Positions 28,199 through 37,802 of a stretch of DNA of 64,000 nt are shown in pieces (position 1 is the stretch's first letter; each line of letters starts with the position of its first letter). The position numbers and the translations under genes were made by a program. Origin of the DNA: Chthoniobacter flavus Ellin428 (GTDB lineage: Bacteria > Verrucomicrobiota > Verrucomicrobiia > Chthoniobacterales > Chthoniobacteraceae); contig NZ_ABVL01000026.1 in the NCBI RefSeq assembly GCF_000173075.1, forward strand, positions 23,495 to 87,494, in the 5' to 3' direction. The notes under the pieces are model-generated. The model did no database searches and had not been told where the DNA came from. It was given only the letters and a program-made list of their open reading frames with translations.

Positions 28199-29483
28199 AT
28201 GAGCACTCCCTATCGTACTCGAGTTGGTTGGATTTCCGGCGCCGTCGCGCTGGGGACCGCGTTGTTATATCACGTCGTCGCGCAAGAAGCGCCGGTCATC
28301 GACGTCCCGAAGGCGCGCAGTTTCGATGCGCCACCGCCATCCGGGAAACTGGCCCAAATCTCGACGCAAGTTCTTGTACGCGGAATACCAAAAGCGGGCC
28401 AAGGACGTGCTGGCGGCTCCCGCGGAGCAGCTCAGCTGGCTCAAGCTGCCGCGAGCGAAAAACCTCAGCCTCTTTACCACGAAGGCGGGCAAGAAAGCTG
28501 CGGCCGCCGCGCAAACTCTATCCGTCTACGAAGACCTGCCCTCCGGGCGTGGTCCCGCCAGCGTCTATCCCGAGGTGGAGGAACTTTCCAACGCCGAGCT
28601 CGGAACGGAGATATTCAACCGCAGCGAGAACATCCGAAAGACGATTTATGGCACCGGCGATCATCGCATCGATATCTACACCGCGGAGGATCGCCGCGCG
28701 CATGCCGTCGCGGAAGCGCACGACCCCGCGCCCATCGAGGGTTTCTACATCGAGCAGGCCAAGTCGGTGGGCTTCATCCTGCATGAAAGCATGCTGCGAG
28801 AGCTTCCCAACGGAAACTTTTATGTCATGCCGGAGAATTATGGACTGATCAAAGGTCTCTGCGATTCGGAACTCTTCACCAAACAGCCGTGTTTGACCCA
28901 GTTCGGAGTCGGCGGCATCGGCACTGCGTTTCTCGTCAGCGGCCAGAAGGCGATGACCGCCAGGCACTGCGTCCCCGATGATACCACCGCGAAATCTCTG
29001 CGACTCGTTTTTGGCTATGCGCTGACCTCGAGTTCCATTCCGTTCACCATCTCATTTCAAAAGGAAGACGTGTTTCACATCAAGGTGGCGAATAGTAACA
29101 ACAGCGACGACTGGGCGGTCCTGGAACTCGATCGCCCGACCACCCGCCCGGCGCTGAAATTTGGGAGTGGGAAACCGGACGTGGGGACGATCGTCTATGC
29201 ATTGGGATATCCCGACGCCTTGCCGCTAAAGATATCGCCGCAGGGAGTGGTCAGAGGCGCCATCGACGCCTCGCATCATTTCATAGCCGCGGTCGACGCC
29301 TTTGGCGGTAACTCCGGCAGCCCGGTGCTGAATAGCCAGACGCACGAGGTCGAAGGCATCCTGGTCAGCGGGAATAGTGACTTCCGTTGGATCCCGGTCG
29401 ACCGGTGCAGCCGGTCGGTCATCATCAACAATGATCACGCGGGGGAAACCATTTGCAGCATCTCTGTCGCTCCGAAGCCGTAA
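28199..29483 (+). pseudogene. Trypsin-like serine protease with N-terminal frameshift
   Basis: The body (from about 28370) shows a complete S1-type triad: FLVSGQKAMTARHC (His), NSDDWAVLEL (Asp) and FGGNSGSPVLN (Ser). It is preceded by a 200-residue N-terminal part. A convincing signal peptide (MSTPYRTRVGWISGAVALG...YHVVAQEAP) lies in a different frame from 28199; the two join only if one base is lost or gained near 28343-28358 (GGGAAAC, CCCAAA). Two explanations are real inactivation and a one-base sequencing error. If intact, the protease would be secreted. It precedes a large lipoprotein gene after 47 bp. Confidence 0.65.
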
Positions 29484-29530
29484 GTCCATCGATCCCTATC
29501 CAACACGCATCTCCTCTCCATTCCATTCTC

Positions 29531-32101
29531 ATGCGCTATCTGAATTTCCGTCGTTTCCAGCCCTCGGTGCTCCTGCTTTGCGGTTCAGCGATGCTGGCCG
29601 GCTGTTCCGTCTGGCTGACCGACAGCCCCCACGCCGGCTACCCGGAGCCCTCATCCAGTGAAACGACGGACGGTTCACAGGGACCCTCCGGGCCAGCCGG
29701 AGCGGCCGGCACCCCAAAACCCAAACCAAAATTCAAATGCACCCCGGAACCCAAATTAGAGCAGGTGGTCCAGAAGAAGGATGCGGGGGTGGATCGGACC
29801 CGGACGGAGGACGGTCAACCTTACTTTTTGCCCAAGGGTTTGATCCACCTGGTCATCACCCCGGTCGATAGTTCCTCGGCCAAGTCGAGCACGGGATCGG
29901 CCGCCCCTGCAGCAACTGCGCCAGCCCCAGCCGCATCGACCGCGAACACCCCCGCCATTCAACTCCCGACCGACGGCACGGCGCAGTTGGATATTACTCC
30001 CAGTGGAAGCGGGGGTGCGGGTGGCGGTAACGGCGGCGGCGGGGCCAGCGCCCAGGGTGAGTCTGCCAAGTTAGGCTTCACACTCAATTACCCGAAAGCC
30101 GCGTCCACACCGACCGCGTCGAAGCTCGAGAATCATGTGACTTACTCGATCAACGCCACCGTCGTGCTCGTGCCGGACAAACGTGCTGGGGTCCTCTACG
30201 CCCACTATCATCCCAACTGGCTCTTCAACGACAAGACCAGCATCAGCGTGACGAAGGACGGGCTGTTGAGCGGATTGAACGCCACCGTGGAGGATCGCAC
30301 CCCGCAAATCCTGGCCAACCTGGAACAGACCGCGGTCAATGTCGGGGAATTTTTCGCGGCCGGAGGACTGTCGGGCCTTGGACCTGCCCTTGCGGCTCCC
30401 ACATTCGCGAAAGGCCTCCCTTCTGGAACTTTTCAACTCGTCGAAGATCCAAAGCAGGCGCAACAGGAGTATTACTGCGAAAAACTTCAAGATCAGGTAG
30501 TGGAATTCGAGAACGACTACAATGACTTGAAAGAAAAGTTTGAGACTAACAATCCACTGGCGAACTCGACACTGCCCGAATTTTATTTAAAACGGCTGAA
30601 CATCGACGAAACGTTTGACCCCTTCAACAAGGATGATCGCAAGAGGGTGCAGGCCCTGTTTGCGGATAGCGACGCCGGGAAGCTCGATAGTGACGCAGCA
30701 GGCCTTGGCGGAACCAATATTTATTCCCCTCTGAAGATTGAAATTCACCTGGTGAAAGATGCTGTCATCGGGACGCATTCGACCGATGCGCGGCCGCGTC
30801 ACAATGGCCTCTGGTTTCGGCAACCGACCCAGGTGGAATTGGTCGTGAAGCCGAACCCATGTTATATCGGGTTCCTCCGGGATTACGTGAAAGATCTACC
30901 CAAGTCTTCGCTGGCAACTACCACCGCGAAGCTGACCGGGTATAAGGATACCGCCAGCTCTCTCAGTACCAGGGCGACGAATTTGCTCGTCCAAATCAAA
31001 GACGCTCAGGGGCAAATGAAGGGCCTTTGGGATGCCAGCATCCCGAAATCGCCCAGTGCCAGCGCTTTATTCCTGAGTGAGGCCGAGGCCCAAAGGACCA
31101 TCGCGGGGATTGCTCTGGGCCATGCGCAAGGTTTCAGCGTCCAGCAGCCTGTGGACACCGACGAATTTGCGAAAGCTTTGCAGCAAGCGAGCGATGCGGC
31201 AACCGCGGCCGTGGCCGCTGGGCAGCGCACCAGGGAAACACTGGATGCGGCGGTGCAGCAGGAGAAGACGAACAGAGACCTGGCGACAAAGACGCCGCAG
31301 AATGCGACCGCCATCCAGAACGCCAAGGATGCTACCACCACGCGGATTATGACCACTCTCGACCTGGCGCACGCCGCCAATGCCGCCGCCGCCGCCGTCC
31401 AGTCCGTCAGGACGATCCTCAACCTGACGGAGGGTAAAAAGGATTTCGACAAAATAAAACCGAATCTCGACGCGGCCAGGACGCAATTGACCCAAGCGGC
31501 GAGCGACCAGCTAAAGATTGGCGCCGACATTGCCGCCATTCCTGCGATAGCGACACCCCTTGTGGAGCGGATCCAAAATTGGTTGGAAATATTGTCGAAA
31601 GATCAATTGCAGTTGCAGATCGCTCAGCAGTCCCTCTCCCATTTTGGCTCGGATGTCGATACCGTCATCTCGACTTACACCGCGCAAATCAACTCGCTCC
31701 GGGACCAATCTTACTTCGGGAATCTTCAGGGGGAAGTGGCCGGCCTGGGCCGGATTAGCTGCACCGTTCCCGATCCCGCGAAACCTTTCTCGTTCAATAT
31801 CCCCCGGAGCGCCTTTGTCACTCGCACGACGACACTGACCATCGAGAATGGAATGCTCCTCGGCTTCAGTCACAACAAGCCCAGCGAAGTGGAAGGCTTC
31901 ACCACCATTCCCCTCACCCTCTCGGAAAAACTCGCCGGCCTGCCCAAGGCTTTGTGGGATTCGAAGAATACCTCCATCCAGGGCAACGATACCGCGGTGA
32001 AATCGCAGACCCAGTTGGTCAACGATCAGCAGGCCTTGACCCAGGCGATCCAGAACGCCGCCGGCAAGGCCAAGGCGACTCCGAAGCCGGCCAGCCCGTG
32101 A
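29531..32101 (+). CDS. Large secreted lipoprotein
   Basis: 856 residues. The signal peptide MRYLNFRRFQPSVLLLCGSAML ends in the lipobox LAGC (Cys25). A Pro/Gly/Lys linker and Ser/Ala-rich low-complexity tracts (for example TGSAAPAATAPAPAAS) precede a folded central region. An Ala-rich coiled-coil region follows, roughly residues 500-760 (QQASDAATAAVAAGQR, then VQQEKTNRD). No enzymatic motif is recognised. It probably sits at the outer membrane facing the periplasm. The gene starts 47 bp after the protease gene and may be co-transcribed with it. Confidence 0.65.
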   Translation: MRYLNFRRFQPSVLLLCGSAMLAGCSVWLTDSPHAGYPEPSSSETTDGSQGPSGPAGAAGTPKPKPKFKCTPEPKLEQVVQKKDAGVDRTRTEDGQPYFLPKGLIHLVITPVDSSSAKSSTGSAAPAATAPAPAASTANTPAIQLPTDGTAQLDITPSGSGGAGGGNGGGGASAQGESAKLGFTLNYPKAASTPTASKLENHVTYSINATVVLVPDKRAGVLYAHYHPNWLFNDKTSISVTKDGLLSGLNATVEDRTPQILANLEQTAVNVGEFFAAGGLSGLGPALAAPTFAKGLPSGTFQLVEDPKQAQQEYYCEKLQDQVVEFENDYNDLKEKFETNNPLANSTLPEFYLKRLNIDETFDPFNKDDRKRVQALFADSDAGKLDSDAAGLGGTNIYSPLKIEIHLVKDAVIGTHSTDARPRHNGLWFRQPTQVELVVKPNPCYIGFLRDYVKDLPKSSLATTTAKLTGYKDTASSLSTRATNLLVQIKDAQGQMKGLWDASIPKSPSASALFLSEAEAQRTIAGIALGHAQGFSVQQPVDTDEFAKALQQASDAATAAVAAGQRTRETLDAAVQQEKTNRDLATKTPQNATAIQNAKDATTTRIMTTLDLAHAANAAAAAVQSVRTILNLTEGKKDFDKIKPNLDAARTQLTQAASDQLKIGADIAAIPAIATPLVERIQNWLEILSKDQLQLQIAQQSLSHFGSDVDTVISTYTAQINSLRDQSYFGNLQGEVAGLGRISCTVPDPAKPFSFNIPRSAFVTRTTTLTIENGMLLGFSHNKPSEVEGFTTIPLTLSEKLAGLPKALWDSKNTSIQGNDTAVKSQTQLVNDQQALTQAIQNAAGKAKATPKPASP

Positions 32102-32194
32102 GCGGAGCGTTTTGTTTCCGCCCACTTCGGGGCTGATCCGTTTTTTGCCCTCGTGCCCTCGTGTCCAAATGGAGCTTGGGTACGAGAGAGGGAA

Positions 32195-32251
32195 GGATGG
32201 CGCTGCGCGCGTTGGATTGGGTCAGCGACTGGGAAGTCGCCGCTCCCAGTG
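32195..32251. repeat. Family A partial repeat, copy 4
   Basis: The right half ends GGGAAGTCGCCGCTCCCAG, after a short family B-like tract (CCTCGTGTCCAAATGGAGCTTGGGTACGAG split by a few mismatches) near 32152. Confidence 0.6.
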
Positions 32252-32293
32252 GGGGCCTGTCTCGCTCCAGGTCGCAAACACCCAACACTTCCA

Positions 32294-32362
32294 ATCCTTA
32301 ATCTTAATCTTAATCTGACCGAACGGGTTGAGGATTAAGATTAAGATTAGGATTAAGATTAA
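32294..32362. repeat. Family C hexamer hairpin, copy 3
   Basis: Three TTAATC-type units, then CTGACCGAACGGGTTGAGG, then five inverted GATTAA units. Confidence 0.7.
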
Positions 32363-32443
32363 GAGCGCCTTCTGCCGGAGGCGGGGGGCGGGCGCGCGGG
32401 GCGCTCGGCACCGCCGCCTCCGGCGTGATGATCTCGCCGGCGA

Positions 32444-33280
32444 TCAGGCCACGAAGTGAGTGGCCCGCTGGCGCGCGATGACTTCCAGCTTGGCACGATG
32501 CTTCTGGCAACTGGCCATGAGCGCTTTGTTCGGTTTGCGCTTCGCTTTCTTTTTGATCGCGCTGACTTTGGAATCCACCCAGACCCGCAGGCTCTGGCCC
32601 GGCTGGGCCGGCCCCAGGTCGTTGTAAACCGGAGGACCGGGATTGACCCAGAGGATCTGCTTCCACTCGTCGGTCGACAGGTCGACATAGGAGATATATC
32701 CCCCCTTGAGCATCTGCCGCGGGCCCTTGATCGCCCCGGTAAAGCTATAGCGCGTGCCGGGCGTGACGACCGGATCGTAATAATGGGGGGTGATGAAATC
32801 CGAGACGGCGATGCCGCTGATCGAATAGGCGAAGGCGTTGTCTTCGCAGGGATCGCACGCCTCGACCAGATAGTTGAATTCGCCGGGCACATCCTTCACC
32901 CCGTTGCCGGAAATGGCGATGGCCCGGGAACTTTGCAACCGGTTCCCATAGGGGTCGACGAGCATCTCGATAGTTTCATGGCTGGCGTCAATTGACCACG
33001 TCGTGTCCCCGGGCGTGGCGATGACCAGCGAATACGGTTGATTATGTTTGTCCATGTGGACGCCGCCTTCTCCCGGCGGCAGCTTGGGCACGAGGCGCAC
33101 GGGCCAGACTCCGGGCGGTATCTTCTTGGCATTCGGCAGATACATGACGGTCGCGGTCACGTTCCAGAACTGCGGCAGATCCCGCGTCACTTGAATGTTC
33201 AGCGCTTGCGCGACGGAACTTACGAACTCCGGGTCCAAATCACCCTTGGTATCGACTAATCCTACCTGAATAACGGACAT
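32444..33280 (-). CDS. Hypothetical protein with HExxE-like motif
   Basis: 278 residues with a supported start (AAAGG eight bases before the ATG). The central segment DTTWSIDASHETIEMLVDPYGNRL contains S-H-E-T-I-E-M-L-V-D-P, a motif I associate with a family of uncharacterised, possibly metal-dependent hydrolase-like proteins; the H-E-x-x-E arrangement could bind metal, but no fold is certain. The rest (ALNIQVTRDLPQFWNV..., GAIKGPRQMLKGGYISYVDLSTDEW) is beta-rich. It has no signal peptide. It stands alone on the minus strand after a repeat-rich gap. Confidence 0.5.
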   Translation of the reverse strand: MSVIQVGLVDTKGDLDPEFVSSVAQALNIQVTRDLPQFWNVTATVMYLPNAKKIPPGVWPVRLVPKLPPGEGGVHMDKHNQPYSLVIATPGDTTWSIDASHETIEMLVDPYGNRLQSSRAIAISGNGVKDVPGEFNYLVEACDPCEDNAFAYSISGIAVSDFITPHYYDPVVTPGTRYSFTGAIKGPRQMLKGGYISYVDLSTDEWKQILWVNPGPPVYNDLGPAQPGQSLRVWVDSKVSAIKKKAKRKPNKALMASCQKHRAKLEVIARQRATHFVA

Positions 33281-33594
33281 GGCATTACCTTTCTGTTATG
33301 TGGTTTATGGGTTACCTAATGGAGAGTGTAAGACACTCCCCAGCGCGGTCGCGGAACCGGTGGCCGGTGATCGGGGGCTGATTTTTTCCAGGCGTGCGGA
33401 ATGGGTCCGGCGTCTTGATTCTTGCTTCAGTCGACTTGCAGTGGCCCCGGCATGGGCTTTGAGGTTCCTCGGACGCTGCCGGATCGTAGGGAATGCGGAG
33501 GAGATTGACAAGCGGTGGATTCCCGTGAATGCGATGAGTAACATCCCTCGAAGGAGATAGGTAGGTTTACGCAAGCGTCGGGAGCGACGGCCAT

Positions 33595-33670
33595 TCTTAA
33601 TCTTAATCGTAATCCTAATCTTAATCCCTCCCGTCACCCGAGCGCAGACAGATTAAGATTAAGATTAAGA
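33595..33670. repeat. Family C hexamer hairpin, copy 4
   Basis: TTAATC-type units flank CCCGTCACCCGAGCGC-type loop sequence. A short family B hairpin follows at 33689-33722. No gene is supported in 33281-33826. Confidence 0.7.
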
Positions 33671-33826
33671 GCTAACCACTTTGCCCTTGCCCTCGTGCCC
33701 AAACTCTATTTGGCACGAGAGAACAACCAGCACTGTAGCGGCGCTCCCGCCATGGCGGGGCCGCCGGACTTCTCTCCCCAGCCGCAACTACAACGCCCCC
33801 GCCCCGCCACGCCGAGGATCCCGCCC

Positions 33827-34267
33827 TCACTGCCCACGCACCGGCGGCTCCGCCTGGGGCGCCATCGCGTCGCGGAGGCCGCGAATGAGGAGCAGCGTCT
33901 TGACTCGTTCATTCGCGAAGTGTGCGGCGGTAATCAGCTGGAAAACCCAACAGTAAATACTCATCCCGGCAATGACCCAGACTACGCCCATGCCAGGAGT
34001 TACAATGGCTTTCAACCACGCTGGCAGCACGGGACTGGGCGGCAGCTGACCGGCCCGCACTGCATGCCAGAACGGATAAAGCATCTGCCAAGCCTGGTAG
34101 AGAACGCCGGCGGCCAGCAGGAGACAGATCACGACGACGGCCTTTAAAGCCGCTATCCCCAGACGGCGTTGCTTTTGGCAACGTTGCAAAAGCTGTTCAA
34201 ACTTTTCCCGGTCGCGCCCCGCTTCCTCAAAGAGTTTGTCGTAACGTTCGAACCTCATGCGCGCCAT
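33827..34267 (-). CDS. Small two-helix membrane protein
   Basis: 146 residues. A charged N-terminus (MARMRFERYDKLFEEAGRDREKFEQLLQRCQ) leads to two membrane segments, about 36-56 and 89-109. The tail is basic and Pro-rich. No known family. An in-frame Met at 34258 is an alternative start. Confidence 0.4.
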   Translation of the reverse strand: MARMRFERYDKLFEEAGRDREKFEQLLQRCQKQRRLGIAALKAVVVICLLLAAGVLYQAWQMLYPFWHAVRAGQLPPSPVLPAWLKAIVTPGMGVVWVIAGMSIYCWVFQLITAAHFANERVKTLLLIRGLRDAMAPQAEPPVRGQ

Positions 34268-34339
34268 TCAGAAACTTCACCGTTGCGCCGTCAAGCCCGC
34301 GTTGACCAGCCGAGCGGTGCGCGCGGCGCCTCTCTTGCA

Positions 34340-34421
34340 ATCCTTAATCTTAATCTTAATCGTAATCTTAATCTGCCCGAACAGGTTGAGGATTAAGATT
34401 AAGATGAAGATTAGGATTAAG
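34340..34421. repeat. Family C hexamer hairpin, copy 5
   Basis: CTTAATC and CGTAATC units, a CCCGAACAGGTTGAGG spacer, then inverted GATTAAG units; about 82 bp. A short family B hairpin follows at 34430-34462. Confidence 0.7.
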
Positions 34422-34480
34422 AAACATATCCTCGTGCTCAAACTCCATTTGGGCACGAGAGAAGAGTCGCTTTTCCGAAC

Positions 34481-34714
34481 TCAGGACGCGCTCCGATAGC
34501 GGCTGGCTACTGACGGGCGCTGACCGTCGGTGGTAAAGGCCACCCGGCCCGTGCAGTCGAGGGCAGTGATGCTGACCGGCGCATCGCCACATTCGCGACG
34601 CACATACTCGAGCGCGGCCAGGATGTCGGAAAATCCGTGGACGGGTTCCCCTTCCCTCTCTCGCGCGTAACACCGGCCATCGAACTGGCTATAGATGAGA
34701 AATTCGCGGGGCAT
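34481..34714 (-). CDS. Small protein, paralogue of the 61425-61661 product
   Basis: 77 residues from ATG 34714 (MPREFLIYSQFDGRCYARE). It matches the layout of the small protein at 61425-61661: a short aromatic N-terminus, a central 'I..AL.(Y/F)VRRE' helix, then two beta strands ending in a 'G.L.FT' type. Function unknown; possibly a small adaptor or regulator. A longer frame to 35050 has a shadow-like composition and is rejected. Confidence 0.45.
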   Translation of the reverse strand: MPREFLIYSQFDGRCYAREREGEPVHGFSDILAALEYVRRECGDAPVSITALDCTGRVAFTTDGQRPSVASRYRSAS

Positions 34715-35071
34715 GGAGAAAACTTCGGGTTGAAGGTGCGGGGGCAAAATCGGGGCGCGCCCTGATCGAGCAGCCGGGTCAGGGGCGGGGATGTTTAAAA
34801 ATGCGCTGCATGCGGGACGAGAAGTCCAAGCGACTGGAGGACGGCGAGCGTCGCGGCGATGGTGCAACCCACCGCGATAGCCGCCGCCAGGCGTTTCAGG
34901 AGCGAGATATCCATGACAACGTCCCCATATTTCGCTGGCCGTGGGCAAGTGGTCGTAGGCAGTGCGAATTTTTGCTAGTTGAGCTTCGAGGCGGCGCGGG
35001 AAATCCGCGGTGGCGTGGGGACAACTCCGCCGCGGTGCCAACCCTAACAATGTCCGCGGTCTGCGTCGGTT

Positions 35072-35162
35072 TTTTAACCGCGAATGGACACGAATAAACG
35101 CGAATAGAAAATCGCGTTTGTCCCCCTTTATTCGCGTTCATTGGCGTCCATTCGCGGTTTTA
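35072..35162. repeat. Inverted repeat with AACCGCGAATGG arms
   Basis: Left AACCGCGAATGGACACGAAT and right ATTGGCGTCCATTCGCGGTT are inverted, with a further inner arm (AACGCGAATAGA, then TTATTCGCGTT). Confidence 0.6.
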
Positions 35163-35222
35163 CTCCACCAGCCCCTCGACACTTCTTCTCTGCGCCTCTG
35201 CGGCCTCTGCGTTTAAAAATTT

Positions 35223-35599
35223 GCCTCTTCGCTGTTTCGAGTGGGTGGCTTACGAACTGCCTATGCTCACGGTGAAATCATCGCAGTGAGCGCGAAGCGC
35301 CCGGAAAAAACGTGTCATCCTGAGCGAAGTGTCCCGGGGGGGCGAAGGCGGGCGGGACACGCAGTCGAAGGACCTCCAATATCCTTCTTCATCCGTATGT
35401 TTGCAGAACACGTTTTCTGCCGGGAGAATCGTCACGGCTCCGCACGAAAACCCACGGAAGTTGGAGGTCCTTCGACTTCGCCCATGCTTCCCCGCTTCGC
35501 TCAGGATGACAGAGGTGGGTGGGGCGCTTCGCTCACCGCCATAATTTCACCGCGAGCAAACGCCAAGCCTTCGGCACCCACTCCAAACAGCGAAGAGCC
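35223..35599. mobile_element. Family E MITE, copy 1
   Basis: Terminal inverted repeats of about 25 bp: left GCCTCTTCGCTGTTTCGAGT, right the reverse complement of GGCTCTTCGCTGTTTGGAGT. The 8-bp sequence AAAAATTT borders both ends (35215-35222 and 35600-35607), a perfect target-site duplication. There is no coding capacity. A second copy lies at 62614-63020 in opposite orientation. The GGCTCTTC end and 8-bp duplication suggest mobilisation by an ISL3- or IS66-type transposase; none is in the window. Confidence 0.8.
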
Positions 35600-35609
35600 A
35601 AAAATTTCA

Positions 35610-35696
35610 CCCTGCGTCGCGGAGCGACCCGCCAGAGATGGCGCTCCGCGCGTCGGTTTTTCGGTCGGCGACTGGGAAGTCGCCGCTCCCAGTGGC
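35610..35696. repeat. Family A repeat, copy 5
   Basis: GCGTCGCGGAGCGAC and the right arm GGGAAGTCGCCGCTCCCAG are present; the left CTGGGAG arm has been replaced by the family E insertion boundary. Family D units (CTCTGCGGCC) follow near 35725-35810. Confidence 0.6.
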
Positions 35697-35882
35697 GCCA
35701 GCCTCTTCGACATCTAAACATCGCCCTCTGCGGCCCTCTGCGTTCTCGGCGGCTCGCCCATTCCCGGCCGCCGCTATTCCCCACCTCCGCCTCGGTCCTC
35801 TGCGTTTAAATGGATAGGCCTTCAGTTGCGGCTCCGCCGGCGAGCTGTTCCGGGGCGCTTGTCCAGCCATCGACCGATCCGA

Positions 35883-37043
35883 ATGCGAAATACGGGTAAG
35901 CAAAAACCCTGCATGACAATTGCCCGACAATCGAGGAAACCCCTTTTGGCCACCCCCACCGCACCCCATCGACCGGGTCCGCGGCCCCGGGAAATATCCG
36001 TGTCCTGGATCTCGCTGGGCCGGGTGATCCTGGCCATCGCCGTCATCGGCCTGCTGTTCCTGCTGGGCAAGCTTTTGCTGGTCCTCTTTCTCTCCACGCT
36101 CCTGGCGCTGGCGCTCAATCAAGTAGTCGGGTGGGTGGGCCGCTGGGGCTGGCCACGTTGGGCGGGCATCGGCGTCGCGCTGCTCATCGTGCTCGCCTTT
36201 GTCGCCCTGCTGGGCCTGCTGATTCCCGGGCTGGCCGGGCAAGCCGGCAAGCTGGTCGCGCATTTGCCCGATGTGCAGAAGCAAGTCGTCACGCAGCTGC
36301 CGGGCAGCGGACCACTGCCGGAAATCGCCAACAAGTTACTGCAGTCCGCGTCGTTCTCCGATCCGGACGCGGTCATAGGCAAGTTCGTCACCGGAGCGGC
36401 GGTGGCGCTCGAGGTCGTCTCGCAGTTTCTGGTCATGCTGGTCATCGCGGTGTATCTCCTGGTCGATGGCAGTCGCATTTTCCAATGGCTGCTGGCTTTC
36501 CTGCCGCGCGCGCAACGGAGCAAATTTCGCGAGGCTTCGCCGAAAATCGCCCAGGTCGTCTCCCGGTTCATCGTCGGGCAGTTCATCTGCTCCACCCTGG
36601 CGGGGACTTATGCGTTCGTCGTCCTTTCCTGCCTCCATGTCCCGAACGCGATCCTCCTCGCGTTGGTCGCGGCGATCTTCGATATCCTGCCCATCCTCGG
36701 CTTTTTCCTTTTCATCATTCCCGCGGTGGGGATGGCCTTTACCGTTTCACCCGTCGTCGCGGGAGCGGTGGCGGCGCTCTACGGCGCGTATCACCTCATG
36801 GAAGCCTACTTCATCGTCCCCAAGGTGTACGGCGAGCAACTGAAACTCTCCACGTTGACCGTGCTGCTCTCGTGCCTGGCCGGATGGCTTTTGGGCGGGC
36901 CAGTCGGCGCGGTGGCGATCCTCCCCGTGGTGGCGTCGTATCCGGTGGTGGAGAAGATCTGGCTGGAGCCGTGGTTACAGAGCGACACCGTGGCGAAGCA
37001 CGAGAAGATGGAAAATGAATCGTCCGCGGGAGAGGACGCCTGA
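35883..37043 (+). CDS. AI-2E-family (PerM-like) permease
   Basis: About 386 residues. After a basic N-terminus there are seven or eight membrane helices in the usual arrangement (two close pairs at the start, a periplasmic loop with GKLVAHLPDVQKQVV, then FLVMLVIAVYLLVDG and the C-terminal helices LVAAIFDILPILGFFLFIIPAVGMAF). The conserved P-x-x-G in the DILPILG segment matches the family of AI-2 exporters and related transporters. Transported solute unknown. The start may be MRNTGK (35883) or MTIARQ (35913); neither has a clear ribosome site. Confidence 0.8.
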   Translation: MRNTGKQKPCMTIARQSRKPLLATPTAPHRPGPRPREISVSWISLGRVILAIAVIGLLFLLGKLLLVLFLSTLLALALNQVVGWVGRWGWPRWAGIGVALLIVLAFVALLGLLIPGLAGQAGKLVAHLPDVQKQVVTQLPGSGPLPEIANKLLQSASFSDPDAVIGKFVTGAAVALEVVSQFLVMLVIAVYLLVDGSRIFQWLLAFLPRAQRSKFREASPKIAQVVSRFIVGQFICSTLAGTYAFVVLSCLHVPNAILLALVAAIFDILPILGFFLFIIPAVGMAFTVSPVVAGAVAALYGAYHLMEAYFIVPKVYGEQLKLSTLTVLLSCLAGWLLGGPVGAVAILPVVASYPVVEKIWLEPWLQSDTVAKHEKMENESSAGEDA

Positions 37044-37054
37044 GGCGGAACCTT

Positions 37055-37354
37055 TCAGTCCCTTTGCCGGAACCACTGGTTGGCCCTCCACAGCCAGCAT
37101 CCACCGCCCAGGACGAGCAAACCGCCAGTGACGAATCTGCCTACGTCAAAGATGCGGGAAGACAAATCGGGCGGGACTTTCGTCCCGTCCTGAAAGTAAC
37201 TTCGCGGCGTAGTCGCCGCTGACCCTATTCTCGCCTCCATCTCGTACATCACATACAGGCCGGTGCTCACGTTGATCAGCACGGCGGCCACGATTGGCAC
37301 CCATTCGATAGGGCGCAGCAGGAAGAGCGTGGCGAACGATTTTTTAGCGGTCAT
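37055..37354 (-). CDS. Small membrane protein
   Basis: 99 residues from ATG 37354 (MTAKKSFATLFLLRPIEWVP). Two membrane segments (about 17-37 and 74-91) bracket an extracytoplasmic loop. It starts 14 bp after the stop of the secreted-protein gene 37369-37764, so the two are probably one operon. The larger frame to 37537 overlaps that gene and is rejected. Function unknown. Confidence 0.5.
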   Translation of the reverse strand: MTAKKSFATLFLLRPIEWVPIVAAVLINVSTGLYVMYEMEARIGSAATTPRSYFQDGTKVPPDLSSRIFDVGRFVTGGLLVLGGGCWLWRANQWFRQRD

Positions 37355-37368
37355 TTTTTCGCTGGCTG

Positions 37369-37764
37369 CTATTTCGGCGAGGCCTTCAGAATGATGTGAC
37401 GACCATGCCACCGGCCTTTGGTCGTGACGATGCCTTTGAGTTGTTCGTTGTTCAACGTCGAGGGATCGAATTTGATCGTGAAGCCATCTTTCGTATCCAG
37501 GGCGGTCAAAATGAGCTTTCCTCCCTCGAAACTCCAAATCCCGTGCATTCCATCAGTCCCGTTGAACTTCTTGTCTCGGGTGAACGTGATGCGGGTATTA
37601 TACGCATCTTCTACGACGTTGTAGATCAGCTCCGGCTTTTTTTCGGCGCTGCCGAATAGAAATGTCGTGATCTGCTCCTCGGGTGTTGCGGCCCCAGCGA
37701 GACTGAGGTGTATACCGGCCAGTAATACGACGAGAAAGGCCGTAACTCTTTGAATGGTATTCAT
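37369..37764 (-). CDS. Small secreted protein
   Basis: 131 residues with a signal peptide (MNTIQRVTAFLVVLLAGIHLSLAGA, predicted cut after AGA). The mature domain is beta-rich, alternating charged and hydrophobic strands (ITFTRDKKFNGTDG, FEGGKLILTALD, HGRHIILK). This resembles small lipocalin-like or 'TIGR03067-like' extracellular proteins, but I claim no family. It is co-oriented with, and probably co-transcribed with, 37354-37055. Confidence 0.55.
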   Translation of the reverse strand: MNTIQRVTAFLVVLLAGIHLSLAGAATPEEQITTFLFGSAEKKPELIYNVVEDAYNTRITFTRDKKFNGTDGMHGIWSFEGGKLILTALDTKDGFTIKFDPSTLNNEQLKGIVTTKGRWHGRHIILKASPK

Positions 37765-37802
37765 ATTAGTTTTAGGGGGAGAAGCCTGACGACGCCCGGC
37801 TC

